The notes under the pieces: model-generated | What the model was told of the DNA's origin: nothing | The model's input: only the letters and a program-made list of their open reading frames with translations | The model's database searches: none | Program-made: the position numbers and the translations under genes | Part shown: positions 5,221 to 5,439 of the stretch, piece by piece | Layout: every line of letters starts with the position of its first letter | Numbering within the stretch: position 1 is the stretch's first letter | NCBI GenBank assembly: GCA_013812805.1 | Contig: JACCSV010000305.1 | Coordinates: forward strand, 1-5,439 | Reading direction: 5' to 3' | DNA from: Sphingomonas sp. | GTDB lineage: Bacteria; Pseudomonadota; Alphaproteobacteria; Sphingomonadales; Sphingomonadaceae | DNA: 5,439 nt

Positions 5221-5241
5221 CATGTGGTTAGGTAACACATG
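5221..5241. promoter_or_regulatory. Inverted repeat in the integrase leader
   Basis: CATGT (5221-5225) pairs with ACATG (5237-5241). After a one-base bulge, GTTA (5227-5230) pairs with TAAC (5233-5236) across GG. CATGTG/CACATG can also be read as a 6-bp dyad. It lies 11 bases upstream of the integrase ATG, directly before the ribosome binding site AAGGTG (5242-5247). It may be a repressor, excisionase or integrase arm-type site. The assignment rests on position only. Confidence 0.35.
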
Positions 5242-5252
5242 AAGGTGACACA

Positions 5253-5439
5253 ATGGCGAGGAATGGACGCGTGGCGAAGCCCTTTCACAAAGATGGCATT
5301 TTCTACGTTCGACGTAGAGTTCCCCAGGATCTCGTCCCGGTCGTCGGCAGACAGCTCTACCTCAAGTCCCTCGGAACCGGCGTAGCTGCAGACGCCGCGG
5401 CGCTCTTTCCAGCGGCGAATGCGGCGGTCACCTCATACT
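5253..5439 (+). CDS. Site-specific integrase (tyrosine recombinase), DUF6538 N-terminus, partial
   Basis: Only the first 62 codons are in the window; the frame is open to the right edge. After a basic start (MARNGRVAKPF) comes KDGIFYVRRRVPQDLVPVVG (13-32), then RQLYLKSLGTGVAADAAALFP (33-53). This is the pattern of the DUF6538 domain at the N-terminus of many alphaproteobacterial phage-type integrases, where it precedes the arm-binding and catalytic domains. The catalytic R-H-R-Y residues would lie beyond the edge and cannot be checked. The ATG at 5253 has AAGGTG six bases upstream (5242-5247). Codon use is less GC-biased than in the neighbours, with GTT, CGA, AGA, GGA and TTT appearing early. 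The position 76 bases after tRNA-Glu marks it as the integrase of an element integrated there. Confidence 0.82.
   Translation, partial: MARNGRVAKPFHKDGIFYVRRRVPQDLVPVVGRQLYLKSLGTGVAADAAALFPAANAAVTSY

Noticed and set aside
5203..5231. Possible integrase promoter (TTGTTT with a -10 near 5226-5231, or CATAAA at 5215-5220)
   Set aside because: No pairing gives acceptable hexamers at 16-18 base spacing. The T-rich run is better explained by the terminator.
5239..5300. Alternative ATG at 5239 for the gene beside tRNA-Glu
   Set aside because: It is in a different frame and yields no integrase-like sequence, while the ATG at 5253 gives a clear DUF6538 pattern with a good ribosome binding site.

Overview
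The window is GC-rich, compact chromosomal DNA that looks alphaproteobacterial and most like a sphingomonad. This is an inference from the G/C-ending codons, the style of the RarA, glycosyltransferase and PadR proteins, and a DUF6538-type integrase beside a tRNA gene. No taxonomic marker was searched.

Layout from left to right. (1) A minus-strand pair: rarA (359-1693), a replication-fork AAA+ ATPase, followed 29 bases later by a mechanosensitive-channel-like membrane protein (1-329) that runs off the left edge. (2) An 85-base divergent gap, then a plus-strand lipoprotein with an NTF2/DUF4440-like fold (1779-2285). (3) A plus-strand PadR-family regulator (2347-2982) with a His/Gly/Cys-bearing N-terminal extension like that of E. 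coli YqjI. Its promoter is covered by three palindromic half-repeats spaced exactly 11 bp apart. (4) A minus-strand GT4 glycosyltransferase (2983-4152) that converges on padR with no base between the two stop codons. (5) Divergent from it, a plus-strand pair: a family-6-type hypoxanthine/deoxyinosine DNA glycosylase (4207-4743) and a 98-residue acidic protein of unknown function (4740-5036), joined by an ATGA overlap. (6) A tRNA-Glu(CTC) gene (5102-5177) with its own promoter and terminator, followed by AT-richer DNA and the first 62 codons of a tyrosine-recombinase-type integrase (5253 to the right edge).

Most of the window is ordinary core genome. Two places deserve attention. One is the padR control region with its phased operator, which implies an autoregulated, possibly metal-responsive switch whose output genes are not adjacent. 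The other is the tRNA-Glu/integrase junction, which is probably the left boundary of an integrated genomic island or prophage whose cargo lies beyond the right edge. The glycosylase plus 98-residue protein is a smaller lead: a possible undescribed partner of a DNA repair enzyme. No CRISPR array, insertion sequence or rRNA was seen.
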